DNA of 64,000 nt from Bremerella alba. GTDB lineage: Bacteria; Planctomycetota; Planctomycetia; Pirellulales; Pirellulaceae. The stretch covers positions 62,001 through 126,000 of the forward strand of contig NZ_JABRWO010000004.1 of the NCBI RefSeq assembly GCF_013618625.1, given 5' to 3'. Below, piece after piece: positions 34,624 to 44,800 of the stretch. The translations under genes and the position numbers were made by a program. Within the stretch, counting starts at the first letter, position 1; every line of letters starts with the position of its first letter. A model generated the notes under the pieces. It did no database searches and was not told where the DNA came from. It was given only the letters and a program-made list of their open reading frames with translations.

Positions 34624-36669
34624 ATGCCGAACCGTCTCGCTCACGAAACGAGTCCGTACCTCTTGCAGCACGCCAACAACCCGGTCGATTGGTATCCATG
34701 GGGAAGCGAAGCCCTCGAGAAGTCGAAGCAAGAAGAGAAACCGATCTTCCTGTCGATTGGATATTCGGCTTGTCATTGGTGTCATGTGATGGAGCACGAA
34801 AGCTTCGAGTCGCAAGAGATCGCCGACTACCTGAACGAGCACTATGTGTGCATCAAGGTCGACCGCGAAGAACGCCCTGATCTCGATCAAATTTACATGA
34901 ACGCCGTGCAACTGCTCACCGGGCACGGCGGCTGGCCCATGTCAGTGTTTCTGACAACCGAGTTGATGCCGTTTTATGGCGGCACTTATTGGCCCCCCAC
35001 TGCAAGCCGGGGTATGCCTGGCTTCGATCAAGTGCTGCGGGCCGTGGTCGATGCCTGGGCGAATCGTCGTGATGTCGCACTGCAACAATCACGGATCCTT
35101 ACCGAGCGTCTGCAGAAGATCGGTCTTGGGACGGCAGAATCGAGTGAGATCCCCCCTGGTCGCGTTGGCATGGCGGTGCGTCAAATGGAAGAGTCGTTCG
35201 ATCCCCAGCATGGCGGATTCGGTTCGGCACCCAAGTTTCCGCATACGATGAATGTCGACTTGCTCATGCGGCATTTCGTCGATACCCGCAACGAGAAGTT
35301 GCTGCCAATGGCAACCACGACGCTCGATAAAATGGCGATGGGTGGCATCTACGATCATCTCGGCGGCGGGTTTGCCCGTTACAGCGTCGATGCGTACTGG
35401 CTCGTTCCGCACTTCGAGAAAATGCTGTACGACAACTCGCTGCTGATCAGCAACTACGTCGATGCGTATCGCCTGACGAAAAGTGCCAACTATGCCCGCG
35501 TGGCGAAGGAGTCTTGCGACTACATCCTGCGTGACATGACCGACGAGCACGGTGGCTTTCACAGCACCGAAGACGCCGATAGCGAAGGAGAGGAAGGGAA
35601 GTTCTACGTCTGGACGCCCAAGGAAGTCGACCAGTTGTTGGGCGATCCGCTGATTGCCGAGCGTTTTCGTCAGGTGTACGACATCACCGTGGCCGGCAAT
35701 TTCGAGGGGCACAGCATTCCGCGGCTGAAGAAATCGATTGCCGAGTATGCTCAGGAATTCGGGACCACCGAACAGGAGCTGCGCGACGAGATGCAACGGG
35801 CTCGAGAGGTCCTCTTCAATGCCCGCTGCCAGCGCATTCGTCCCGGCAAGGACGATAAAATTCTTGCGAGTTGGAATGGCCTAATGATCGAGGCGTTAGC
35901 CAAAGCCGGGGCAACGTTCAACGAAAGTGCTTACATCGATGCTGCTCAAAAAGCGGCGACGTTTGTCCTGGAGAAGATGACCGACGACGCTGGCCGATTG
36001 CTGCACACCTATCGCCACGGCACGGCCAAGCTGTCAGCTTACCTCGATGACTATACCTATTTGGCCTCGGCCATGTTCGCGTTGTACGAAGCGACGTTTG
36101 AACCGCGTTGGCTAGAGCACTCGCAGAAGTTGATCGACACGGCGATCGAGCATTTTTACGACACCGAGTCTGGCGGGTTCTTCTATACGGCCGACGATCA
36201 CGAACAACTGATTGCCCGGAACAAGGACTTCTACGATCACAGCGTCCCCAGCGGCAATGGTGTCGCGGCGTTGGTTCTGGCGAAACTTGGAAAGCTGCTG
36301 GGCAACGCGAAGTATTTGCAGCTTGCGCAGGAAACGATGTCGGCGGCAGCCGATGTCCTGCAGAAACATCCGATCGCTGCAGGGCAGCTATTGGTCGCCT
36401 ACGACTATCTGCATCAGCCTGATTCGGAAGTGGTGATTGCTGCCGCAGACCGAGCCTCGTGCGGCGACCTCATCCACGCGATTCACAACCAGTATCAGCC
36501 CAACACGTTGTTTGTGCTGGCGATCGAAGGGGAAGACCTGGGAACAAGCCTAGAGCCGCTGGTCGCGGGAAAAACTTTGCTCGATGGTCAGCCAACGGTC
36601 TACGTCTGCGAGAACTTCCAATGCAACGCCCCGGTGAGTGCCACCGAATACCTGGACACATTATCGTAG
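34624..36669 (+). CDS. DUF255 thioredoxin-fold / YyaL-SSP411-type protein
   Basis: A 682-residue cytoplasmic protein of the YyaL/spermatogenesis-associated protein 20 family. The thioredoxin-like domain has '[17 protein letters not shown]' with CHWC at 50-53, then '[11 protein letters not shown]' and '[21 protein letters not shown]'. The rest is an (alpha/alpha)6 toroid resembling N-acylglucosamine 2-epimerase/glycosidase folds: '[12 protein letters not shown]' near 255, '[13 protein letters not shown]' near 415, and '[12 protein letters not shown]' near 550. The biochemical activity is unknown. ATG at 34624 is preferred over the 34588 start. The panB gene ends 57 bp upstream. Confidence 0.88.
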   Translation: MPNRLAHETSPYLLQHANNPVDWYPWGSEALEKSKQEEKPIFLSIGYSACHWCHVMEHESFESQEIADYLNEHYVCIKVDREERPDLDQIYMNAVQLLTGHGGWPMSVFLTTELMPFYGGTYWPPTASRGMPGFDQVLRAVVDAWANRRDVALQQSRILTERLQKIGLGTAESSEIPPGRVGMAVRQMEESFDPQHGGFGSAPKFPHTMNVDLLMRHFVDTRNEKLLPMATTTLDKMAMGGIYDHLGGGFARYSVDAYWLVPHFEKMLYDNSLLISNYVDAYRLTKSANYARVAKESCDYILRDMTDEHGGFHSTEDADSEGEEGKFYVWTPKEVDQLLGDPLIAERFRQVYDITVAGNFEGHSIPRLKKSIAEYAQEFGTTEQELRDEMQRAREVLFNARCQRIRPGKDDKILASWNGLMIEALAKAGATFNESAYIDAAQKAATFVLEKMTDDAGRLLHTYRHGTAKLSAYLDDYTYLASAMFALYEATFEPRWLEHSQKLIDTAIEHFYDTESGGFFYTADDHEQLIARNKDFYDHSVPSGNGVAALVLAKLGKLLGNAKYLQLAQETMSAAADVLQKHPIAAGQLLVAYDYLHQPDSEVVIAAADRASCGDLIHAIHNQYQPNTLFVLAIEGEDLGTSLEPLVAGKTLLDGQPTVYVCENFQCNAPVSATEYLDTLS

Positions 36670-36808
36670 AATGGAAACCTTTCCGGCGGTGTGGTCTAAT
36701 AACGTTTCACACACGCCAGGGACTAGCTTCTGCAGCATTCGCGGCTCACGCTTCAAGCGTCCGGCTGCCTACCCAGCATTCACTCACAACATCATGGAGA
36801 TTACGAAG

Positions 36809-37813
36809 ATGCGATTTTTAGGTTTAGTTTTGGTCGCCGCGATTGCTTTCACCGGCTGCAAGCCCCCCAGTGGCGACAGTGGGACTCCGAGCAGCAACGA
36901 AACGACCACGCCAGCGGCTACCAATGAAACGGTCCCCGCCCCCGTGGTGACACCGGCTCCTACCGAAGAAGCTCCTCCGGCAGCGGAAGAAAAGCCTGAA
37001 ATGAAGAAGGAAGAGCCGGCACCTCCGATGGAAACACCCAAGGAAGAACCAGCCCCCGCGCCGGAAGCTCCTCCAGAAGAAATGAAAAAGGAAGAAGTCA
37101 AACCGGAAGCCGCAGCTCAACCCGCCCCAGCGGAAGAAGTCGAAGGACTCACCGACAAGGCATCCGCCGACAAAGCTCCTAAGGAGACGGCCCCCAAGGA
37201 AAAGGCACCTGAAGCGAAGCCGGCCGAGAAACCAGCGCCGGAAGAAAAGCCAGCGGACAAACCGGCTCCTGAAGAAGCTGCTGAGATGAAGAAGCCTGCG
37301 GAAGAAACCAAGACGATCGCCGCAGAAGCAAGTGGTCCGGTCGAAGTGAAACTCACGCCAGAGAACACCTTGATTCAATTCGTGGGCATCCACAAAGGGG
37401 ACAAGCCAGATCCGCGCACCGGGAAGTTCGGCAAGCTCAGCGGCACGGCCAAAGCCGCCGACGGCAAACTGACTGAAGTCAACGTTCTGATCGAGACTCC
37501 TTCGCTGGAAACGGAAATTGAAAAGCTGACCAACCACTTGAAGAGCCCCGACTTCTTCGATGTTCGCGAAAACCCGGAAGCGAAGTTCGTTTCTAAATCG
37601 ATTGAAACGGCCGACGACGGTACCGTAAAGATCACCGGCGACCTGACTTTGCTGAAAGAGACCAAGTCGATCAGCTTCCCCGCCAAGGTCACCGTGGGCA
37701 AAGACATCACGCTGGACGCTGAATTTGTCATCAATCGCGTCGACTTCGGCATGGATTTCGGAACCGACAATGTTCACGAAGATGTGACCATGACCATCAA
37801 AGTTGGCAAGTAA
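36809..37813 (+). CDS. YceI-like lipoprotein with long Pro/Glu/Lys linker
   Basis: A 334-residue lipoprotein. The signal 'MRFLGLVLVAAIAFTGCKPP' has a lipobox (FTGC). Residues about 20-175 are a low-complexity linker of Pro, Ala, Glu and Lys. Residues about 178-334 are a YceI domain, an isoprenoid/lipid-binding lipocalin-like barrel: 'LIQFVGIHKGDKPDPRTGKF', 'LKSPDFFDVRENPEAKFVSK', 'KITGDLTLLKETKSISFPAKV', 'RVDFGMDFG'. The linker would span a thick envelope layer. The GGAG at 36796-36799 nine bases before ATG 36809 favours that start. The next gene begins 6 bp after its stop. Confidence 0.88.
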   Translation: MRFLGLVLVAAIAFTGCKPPSGDSGTPSSNETTTPAATNETVPAPVVTPAPTEEAPPAAEEKPEMKKEEPAPPMETPKEEPAPAPEAPPEEMKKEEVKPEAAAQPAPAEEVEGLTDKASADKAPKETAPKEKAPEAKPAEKPAPEEKPADKPAPEEAAEMKKPAEETKTIAAEASGPVEVKLTPENTLIQFVGIHKGDKPDPRTGKFGKLSGTAKAADGKLTEVNVLIETPSLETEIEKLTNHLKSPDFFDVRENPEAKFVSKSIETADDGTVKITGDLTLLKETKSISFPAKVTVGKDITLDAEFVINRVDFGMDFGTDNVHEDVTMTIKVGK

Positions 37814-37819
37814 ACTTAC

Positions 37820-38731
37820 ATGCCGTTCTCTTGGAATGATCTTCTTTGGGGCCTCGCCGCACCGCTGCTTACAGCGGCCGGGCTCCGCCTCGTCTTGGTC
37901 TGGATTGTTGGCCAATTCGCTTCGACCGACAGGCACGACCCCGACTCGCAAGAGACTTCGCCGGAAGTCAAACCTCAAGCAACCTCGCTTGAGACTTCGC
38001 TCTCATTGGTGGTGGGCGCGGCGGTCGGATACTTTATGCTGCAACTGGGACCATGGATCCCCGATGCGCATTACGAGTGGCTGCCAATCGGAATCGCCGC
38101 CGCGGTGCTTGTTGCGGCCGTAGTAGGGCAGCTGGGAAATTCCGTGTTGATTCGCTTCTGTGTGCTTCCCCTTGTCTATGCGGCTGTGCTCGCCGGAGTT
38201 GGCTATCTGTTGATGCCGACGTGGGAAGACCTTTCACCGCCGTACTTACCGTACCTGTTATGCTGGTGCGTGGGCGCTACGGTGGTTTCTGTCGCGACAG
38301 AGCTATCGCCCGAAAGTCATCGTTGGCCCTTTGCCGTCGTTTGGCTGGGAACCTGCTTGGCGGTTGCCGCGATCGTCGCGATTTCTGAAAGCTTACGCTT
38401 CGCCCAGGTCGCCGGGCTAACGTTTAGCGCGGTGTTGGGATTAACCTTCGTGGGGTTAATCCTTCGACGGTCTCTCGTGGGTGGTGTTGGGCTGACGCTC
38501 ACGACCTACCTGGCCGGCATTTTGCTTATCGCGCATGTGAATTCGTGGAGTGATGTACCAATTGTCAGCTATTGGCTCCCCATGGCCGGCCCCCTATTGG
38601 CCGCCGTACTGGGAATGCTTCTTTCCCAGAAAATTCCATCCGTGTTACGAGCGACGTTGGTGATCTTAGCGGCTGCTGTCCCATCGACCATTGCGGTCGT
38701 TCTCGCGTTTTTAGCAACCTTGCCAGAATGA
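37820..38731 (+). CDS. Polytopic membrane protein of unknown function
   Basis: A 303-residue protein with about eight hydrophobic helices and a polar loop near residues 36-60. No recognised motifs were found; a Pro-rich 'PPYLPYLLCWCVGATVV' segment lies mid-protein. It starts 6 bp after the YceI-like gene, so the two are very likely co-expressed. I do not recognise the family. Confidence 0.7.
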   Translation: MPFSWNDLLWGLAAPLLTAAGLRLVLVWIVGQFASTDRHDPDSQETSPEVKPQATSLETSLSLVVGAAVGYFMLQLGPWIPDAHYEWLPIGIAAAVLVAAVVGQLGNSVLIRFCVLPLVYAAVLAGVGYLLMPTWEDLSPPYLPYLLCWCVGATVVSVATELSPESHRWPFAVVWLGTCLAVAAIVAISESLRFAQVAGLTFSAVLGLTFVGLILRRSLVGGVGLTLTTYLAGILLIAHVNSWSDVPIVSYWLPMAGPLLAAVLGMLLSQKIPSVLRATLVILAAAVPSTIAVVLAFLATLPE

Positions 38732-38943
38732 ATGCTAGCCTGCCAGCGCGGTGAAATGAACATCACCGCAAGAATTTCGCTGGGATCCACAAATGTCTCA
38801 AAAGGTTTGTTCAACTAGGTTTAGGACAAACGCTATCGCCTCGTTTTCGATTCGTGACCAATTACCAGGTAAGTGGTATAGCGATTGCGAAAAGGTACTA
38901 CGGCACCTAGTGCGTGCCGTACCCTTAACCCCGATAACGAGCC

Positions 38944-39405
38944 ATGAATATTCGATATTTAAGTCCGAATACGACCCGGTTGATGCCACACAAACCAGGT
39001 ACACCGAGTGCCGTTCGCAAGGCCGGTAAGCAAGCCCAGAATTCCCTTACCAAAGACGATCGCGAGAAGTTGATCTCGCGTCTGCAAAAGATCGCCCACC
39101 TTTTCGACGATGCTGTTACCGTGCCCGGCACGAGCATTAAACTGGGTTGGGACGCGGTGCTTGGTTTGATACCGATTGTCGGTGATGCTTCCACGACGGC
39201 GGTCTCGGCGTACTTCCTGTGGGAAGCCTATCGCCTGGGTGCCAGTCGCTGGACGTTGACCAAAATGGTATGGAACGTCCTGGTAGACTTTATCATCGGT
39301 TTCATTCCGCTGGTGGGTGACCTGTTTGACGTCACGTTCCGAGCCAACCGTCGTAATATGAAGTTGCTGGAAAAAGAACTGGGTAGACACTCGAAGCAGG
39401 GCTAA
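38944..39405 (+). CDS. DUF4112 family protein
   Basis: A 153-residue protein. After a variable basic start, 'FDDAVTVPGTSIKLGWDAVLGLIPIVGD' and 'WNVLVDFIIGFIPLVGDLFD' form the DUF4112 pattern of two hydrophobic glycine/proline-rich helices ending in PxVGD, and a charged C-terminus. It is a predicted membrane protein of unknown role. Its stop overlaps the last four bases of the convergent barrel gene. Confidence 0.85.
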   Translation: MNIRYLSPNTTRLMPHKPGTPSAVRKAGKQAQNSLTKDDREKLISRLQKIAHLFDDAVTVPGTSIKLGWDAVLGLIPIVGDASTTAVSAYFLWEAYRLGASRWTLTKMVWNVLVDFIIGFIPLVGDLFDVTFRANRRNMKLLEKELGRHSKQG

Positions 39406-40535
39406 TACCACCAACCGCTGCGTAGCATGATGGTATCGCTCATGTCGAGTTCGACCGGATCGTTTTTGTATTCAAACTTACGTCCGAATACATAGCCAAT
39501 CTCTACAAACGACTTGCCACCCCCATCCGATTTGCGCTCCATCCCGATGATGACGCGGTAATCGCTCAGGGTGAGCGAGTCGTTCTCGCCCAGCGGATGT
39601 TCGACGCTCCAGGTTCCTCCACCAAACTCGCCGGCGACATACCACCAGTCTTCGTAGCCGGGACCGTAAGAGAACAACTGCATGTAGCGAGGGCGGGGAA
39701 AGGTCAGCTCTAAGCGATGGTCATTGTCAGGCGTCCAAACCAATCCGACCACCGGCAACACCGAATAGTCGTCGCGATTGAGATAAGCCACGCCGAACAA
39801 AAATTGAATCGATTCGGCCCATTGGTACGACATGATCACCATTCCGCTCACACGGAACGCGTCGCTATCGGTCCGCTTAAAATCACTGTAAACGCCTGGG
39901 GTCACTGACAGCACCGTCCCCCATTTGGGAGACAACTGCGACATCCAACGTGTTGTGAGATAGGCTTGGTAAAGCGTGGCCGGAGCCTGGACCGAGTCGG
40001 GACCGACTAGGAAGTACATTCCGTAGCCAGGGGTCAGCAGCAGGGGGGATTCGCGTGTTGGGGCCGGAAACCCGAGCGTCGCACTACCGCTGACTTCGGT
40101 CATGCCGATATTGTCACCACTGCCAGCAATCCAGGTACTTTGAATGGTCAGCGATTGCAGAACACTATCTTTGGCAGGACTTAATATCGGCCGCGTCGAG
40201 AAGACTTCTTCTTCACTCAGGTAAAGTGCATCTTGCTGCTCGATATCTTCGGAGATCATGCTCAGCTCCGGGGGATTATCGGAGACGAGCGTGGCTGGAA
40301 CGGCCGGATTACCTGGCGATCCTGTCTTCGGATACTGCGGCATTTGATATCCGCCTGGGAAGACCTCGGTGGGTGGAATGCGCTGCATCGGCTGATAGGC
40401 CGATTCTCGCGAGAGCGAGCTCAGATCGCGTTGCGCCCATGGCTGCATTTGCGCGTTAGCATGCTCCGTCACGTCGCCTCCGAAAAGGCACCCCGCAACA
40501 AGGAGACATGCAGCGAAACTCGATGGGTATTTCAA
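39402..40535 (-). CDS. DUF6268-like outer-membrane barrel protein, copy 1
   Basis: A 377-residue exported protein. The TTG start (40533-40535) has AAGG upstream and gives a signal with 'CLLVAGCLFGGD', which could be a lipobox or a plain leader ending near 'HANAQ'. The mature part alternates beta strands typical of a barrel ('LLLTPGYGMYFLVGPDSV', 'MVIMSYQWAESIQFLFGVAY', 'DNDHRLELTFPRPRY') and ends in an aromatic 'LRSGWWY'. The next upstream gene is a paralogue, with 9 bp between them. Likely an outer-membrane pore or surface protein. Confidence 0.75.
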   Translation of the reverse strand: MKYPSSFAACLLVAGCLFGGDVTEHANAQMQPWAQRDLSSLSRESAYQPMQRIPPTEVFPGGYQMPQYPKTGSPGNPAVPATLVSDNPPELSMISEDIEQQDALYLSEEEVFSTRPILSPAKDSVLQSLTIQSTWIAGSGDNIGMTEVSGSATLGFPAPTRESPLLLTPGYGMYFLVGPDSVQAPATLYQAYLTTRWMSQLSPKWGTVLSVTPGVYSDFKRTDSDAFRVSGMVIMSYQWAESIQFLFGVAYLNRDDYSVLPVVGLVWTPDNDHRLELTFPRPRYMQLFSYGPGYEDWWYVAGEFGGGTWSVEHPLGENDSLTLSDYRVIIGMERKSDGGGKSFVEIGYVFGRKFEYKNDPVELDMSDTIMLRSGWWY

Positions 40536-40544
40536 TGCCTCGCC

Positions 40545-41756
40545 TTAGAAATTAAATCCGGCACGTAACATCAGGGTGTTTTGCACACTCAGGTTAGGAA
40601 TGGTGGGAGCCCGATACAGAATTTCTCGTTCCCATACATACCCGATTTCTGCGTAGGCACGCATCCGATTGGGATGTGTTGCTTCCAGCCCGACAAAGAC
40701 GCGGTAGTCGTTGATGTCGATCTGGTCGCTTACGCTGTCCATCTCGTCGAAGTCATAGCGTTGGATTGTCCAACTGCCGTAACCGAATTCGCCACCGACA
40801 TACCACCACACCTTACGATCGCCGACCGTCGTCCAGTACTTAGAAAGTCGCGGGTAGGGGAAGGTGATATCAAAGCGAGTCAGGCTATCTGGTTCCCACA
40901 ACAAACCAACTACCGGGAGCAGTTTCTTATCCATGCGATCGATGTAAACGGCACCCGCTTTGAGCGTCATGGTGGGTGTTAGGCGAATGTTGCCCACGCC
41001 CAGACCTTGAAATCGCAAGCTGTCGGAATTGATGGTCTCGAAGTCCGTATAAACCCCCACGCGAAAGCCAAGTTCGGCATACAATCGGGGCGTAAGTTCA
41101 GGATTCCAGGCCAGGTCCAGATAAGCACTATAGGCCTTCGACGGAAGGTCCTGCACCATCGTCGAAGGGCCATCCCAAAGGTGCAGCACAAAGCCAGGAG
41201 TGACCAACAATGGATGATCGCTGAACAGAAAGTTAGGAAACAACGCCGTAACCGAGGTCTCGAAGTCCTGCGTCTGCAGGGTATTGGGGTCGTTGCTCAG
41301 CTTGGGCAAAAACGTGTACTGAAACGCCAGATTCTCCATGAAACGTTCGTACGGAATCTGGTACTGCTGCTGAGGAGCGAACGGCTGGGCCGGCTGATAA
41401 AGCGGCTGCGGCTGCTGAGGATAGAACGAGTTCGGTCCCGTCGAGAAATTCGCAGGCGGCGGCGACGAGGGCGCCGGTGGAAAACTGCCTGGGGGAGGAT
41501 AGCTGGACGTAGGGGGCGCGGCATAACTGGGCGCACTATAGCCCGGCTGACTGTATTGTGGTGCGGTGGAATAAGGATCCCAGCCTTGGATAGAAGCTCC
41601 TGCGGTTCCATTGACGGGTGCAGGCGCAACAGTTCCTTGGGCAGTGGCTTTTTGCCCTGAAGCAAACACTCCAAGTGCTAGCAACAGGCAGCCCCCAACG
41701 CTGGAAAACGACCGATAAGAATTTTTTTTCACGATGACGCTCAAGTCCCCCGTCAA
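40545..41756 (-). CDS. DUF6268-like outer-membrane barrel protein, copy 2
   Basis: Paralogue of the gene at 39402. Up to 403 residues with a leader, a Pro/Gln/Tyr-rich N-terminal segment (about 40-140), and then barrel-like strands matching copy 1: 'LLVTPGFVLHLWDGPST', 'DSLTRFDITFPYPRL', 'VGGEFGYGSWTIQRYD', and an aromatic C-terminus 'LMLRAGFNF'. The start is ambiguous: TTG at 41756 or GTG at 41732. Probably the first gene of the pair's transcript. The low-complexity domain is absent from copy 1. Confidence 0.75.
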   Translation of the reverse strand: MTGDLSVIVKKNSYRSFSSVGGCLLLALGVFASGQKATAQGTVAPAPVNGTAGASIQGWDPYSTAPQYSQPGYSAPSYAAPPTSSYPPPGSFPPAPSSPPPANFSTGPNSFYPQQPQPLYQPAQPFAPQQQYQIPYERFMENLAFQYTFLPKLSNDPNTLQTQDFETSVTALFPNFLFSDHPLLVTPGFVLHLWDGPSTMVQDLPSKAYSAYLDLAWNPELTPRLYAELGFRVGVYTDFETINSDSLRFQGLGVGNIRLTPTMTLKAGAVYIDRMDKKLLPVVGLLWEPDSLTRFDITFPYPRLSKYWTTVGDRKVWWYVGGEFGYGSWTIQRYDFDEMDSVSDQIDINDYRVFVGLEATHPNRMRAYAEIGYVWEREILYRAPTIPNLSVQNTLMLRAGFNF

Positions 41757-41854
41757 CCTGTGACGATACTAATTTGCTGGACCGAAGCGTGTAACTACCA
41801 AAGGGGCAAGTTGCCGGTCAAGGCAAGATTGCCATCAATTCTCTTCAATCGCGT

Positions 41855-44800
41855 CTATTTCTTCGCCGCAGTGGCCAAGCGGCCGGTCGATTCCTCTTCC
41901 AGTAATCGGACTTTCACCGTCTCTTTACGCTCACCTAAGTTGATCGCTAGCGTCAACTGATGCACACCAGGCTGCCAATTCGCTTCCAACTCTTTGGCGG
42001 TCGGGATAGGCTTGCCGTCGAGCCACACCGAAAGTCCTTCCGGCCCCTCGAAAGCAAATCGGAAGGTACCGCCGCTAGCGACCTCGATGTCGGTTTGCAC
42101 GTAAGCGAACTGCGGCTGGTTGCGATGGGGGTAATAAACGGGCAATTCTGCCAGAGGAATTCCGCCATCGACTTGGCTGAAGACAGGCTTCCACACGAAC
42201 GAAGGATGCCCGGCCGCAACGGTATTGTTGCTCGAGCGGTTGATCGCTCGCAGCGACTCGTTGTTAAACGTCAGCGTCTTCCACGATCGCATGTACTTTT
42301 GATTGCCGATTGAGAACTCTTCGGCTTTGCCCAGCTTCGTCATAAACGCGGCGAGGTCGACGATTTCTTTCGTCGTTAAAGCATCAATTGATCCGTCCGG
42401 CATCAGCGATCGCCCTTCGGCGCGATCTTCAATCGCTTCCTGAGGAATCTCGATCTCGCGCCCCTCAGCGTCACGCAGGACCAGCAAGTCGTTGTTTTCA
42501 CGAACGGGAATCCCGGTGAGCACTTTTCCCTCGTCGGTCAAAATGATCAACGAGTGGAAGTTCTCTTTCACTTTCGCACTGGGCCGCAGCAGGGATTCAA
42601 CGATGTAGTCTGGCTGAGCACTGGCTCCCAGGCTGATTAAATTCGGCCCGACGCTACCGCCTGCCTCACCGATCGCGTGGCACTTGAAGCAATTCAGTTC
42701 CTCTTTGCGGAAGATCGCTTCTCCGGCGTGTGGATCGCCCGACTGCATGGCCAGAATGGTAATGTCGGCCAGTTCTTTGTCCGACCACTGACGAACGCCT
42801 TCGGCCAGCCCACCCGCCGCTTGAATGGCCCCAACGAGCTCTGGCGATGCTTGACTGCTGCTTCGTACCGAGCGAAGTGCCAGTTGTGCTTGATCGCGTG
42901 GAAGCTTCTTATCCTTAAGTGCGGCAGCCAAACGAAGCTGCCCTTGCTTGCGACTAACAAACGGAGCAAGCAAGGCGTCGGCGGAAATTGGGTTTCCTTC
43001 TTTGGCCAATAACATCGCGGTTTGATTCGCCGCATTGGGAAGCGCGATCGTTGCCAGGCTTTCCAATGCAGCCAAACGCAACGCTTGGTCGGCAGAGTCC
43101 GTATGAATCAAATCCACCAACAGCTTGGCCGTCGGCTGTCCTGGCATTTTAGCAAGGGCGTTTACCGCAGCAACACGCGCAGCCTGGGGAAGTTCTTTTT
43201 CACCAGAAGCATAGCCACGTACCAAATCTTGCGAAGCCACGTTCCAAGCAATCGCCGTATCGAAGGCCAATGCGGCCACTTCAGGCGAGTCGGATGCATA
43301 GAGCGTTTCAATCGCCGCCAGGTCGCCTTTCGGCTTCGTCTTGCGAACCTGCATGGCAACGAGAAATGACTTCAGGATCGGAACGATTTGCGAGTTATCT
43401 CCGGATCGGCTGCCTTCCGGCAAGATCGATGTGAATAGGTTCCCTAGCAGTTGTGAGCCACCTCGCTGGGCAGCTAATTCGACCAGGCGGCCAGATGTTT
43501 TCGCGTCGGCCTCTGGCAGCAAAACAATCGCGGCCTCGGCGACCTCGGCGTTTGGAATCGCTTCGAAGGCAAACGCCCAGCTTTCTGGATGAGCTTTCGC
43601 ATCTTGAAAGATCTTTGAATTGGTATCGTTATTGGCGACCGCTTCTTGCAATTCCGGAATCCAAACCGGAGCCAGATCCTCGACCAGTTGCCACACGGCA
43701 AAGTCCAAAAATCGGTCCATCGGCTGACGCGTCGCTTCCAGCCCGACGATCATTGCCTGCGAGCTGGGCACGGTGGCAAGTGCTCGGACGCCTTCCAAGC
43801 GAACGCGTGGATGCTCGTCGCGAACGGCAGCAGTAAACAATGCGAGCGGCTCAGAAACTTCGTCATACCACTGCGAGGCAACCCGTACGGCTGCCGCGCG
43901 GATATTGTGATTGGGGGAAGCTAGTAGCTCCAGCAAAAGCGGCTCGTTGATCTCGTCGAGTGCCTGATAAGCCCACAGCCCTTCCAGACGCTGATGTGCG
44001 TTAGCCGGGTCTTCCTTGGCTCGCTGCTGCATCCAAGTGGCAAGCTTCTCGAGAACATCGGTCCGTGGGCGAAGCTTCAACTGCAGCTTGGCATGCGTAC
44101 GAACCCATTTCTCCGGAGAGGTTAAAGCGGTAAGAAGCTCATCGATCGAAGCGTCGTGCAGGTTCTGCGGCTTGATTAAGGGGCTATCCTTCTTCGTCAC
44201 ACGCCAGATACGCCCGTGCACATGGTCGCGGCGTGGGTCGCGAAAGTCGACTTCGCCATGCTGAATGATGGGGTTGTACCAGTCGGCAATATAGATCGCT
44301 CCATCAGGGCCCATCTTCACGTCGACCGGTCGAAACGCTCCGTGCGATGCCTTGATGACGTCTTCGGCTTGACGGCTGGCGAAACCGGAACCATCTTCTT
44401 CCAGCACAAAGCGGCAAACACGATGGGCACGGAAGTCATTGGTAATCGCACTGGTCTGCCAGTCTTCGGGCAAGTGCGATCCGCCGACCAGTTCCAAGCC
44501 GCAGTGCTTGGGGCTGCCGGGGTTGAGCCCGTGCAGTTGACGACGCGAATTGGAAGCCGTAGCAAACACGGCCCCTGGGAAGGTGTAATTGATTCCCTCG
44601 CTATAAGCACCATCGGTTGCGAAGTTGGCTCCGTAGTCGTTGAAATGATGCCCCCAGGTGTTCACATAGCCGCGACAGAAAACGTCGAGTTCCAGTGTTT
44701 CAGGACGGAACTGCCAGATACCGCCGGCGTTTAAGCGACGTACACCGTGCGGGGTTTCAATATGGCTATGGATATAGATCGACTGGTTGAAGTACATCAT

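Noticed and set aside
36824-37978. Long 384-codon minus-strand frame
   Set aside because: It is the antisense of the YceI low-complexity gene; the Pro/Glu/Lys bias leaves the other strand open. The plus strand has the lipobox, domain and ribosome site.
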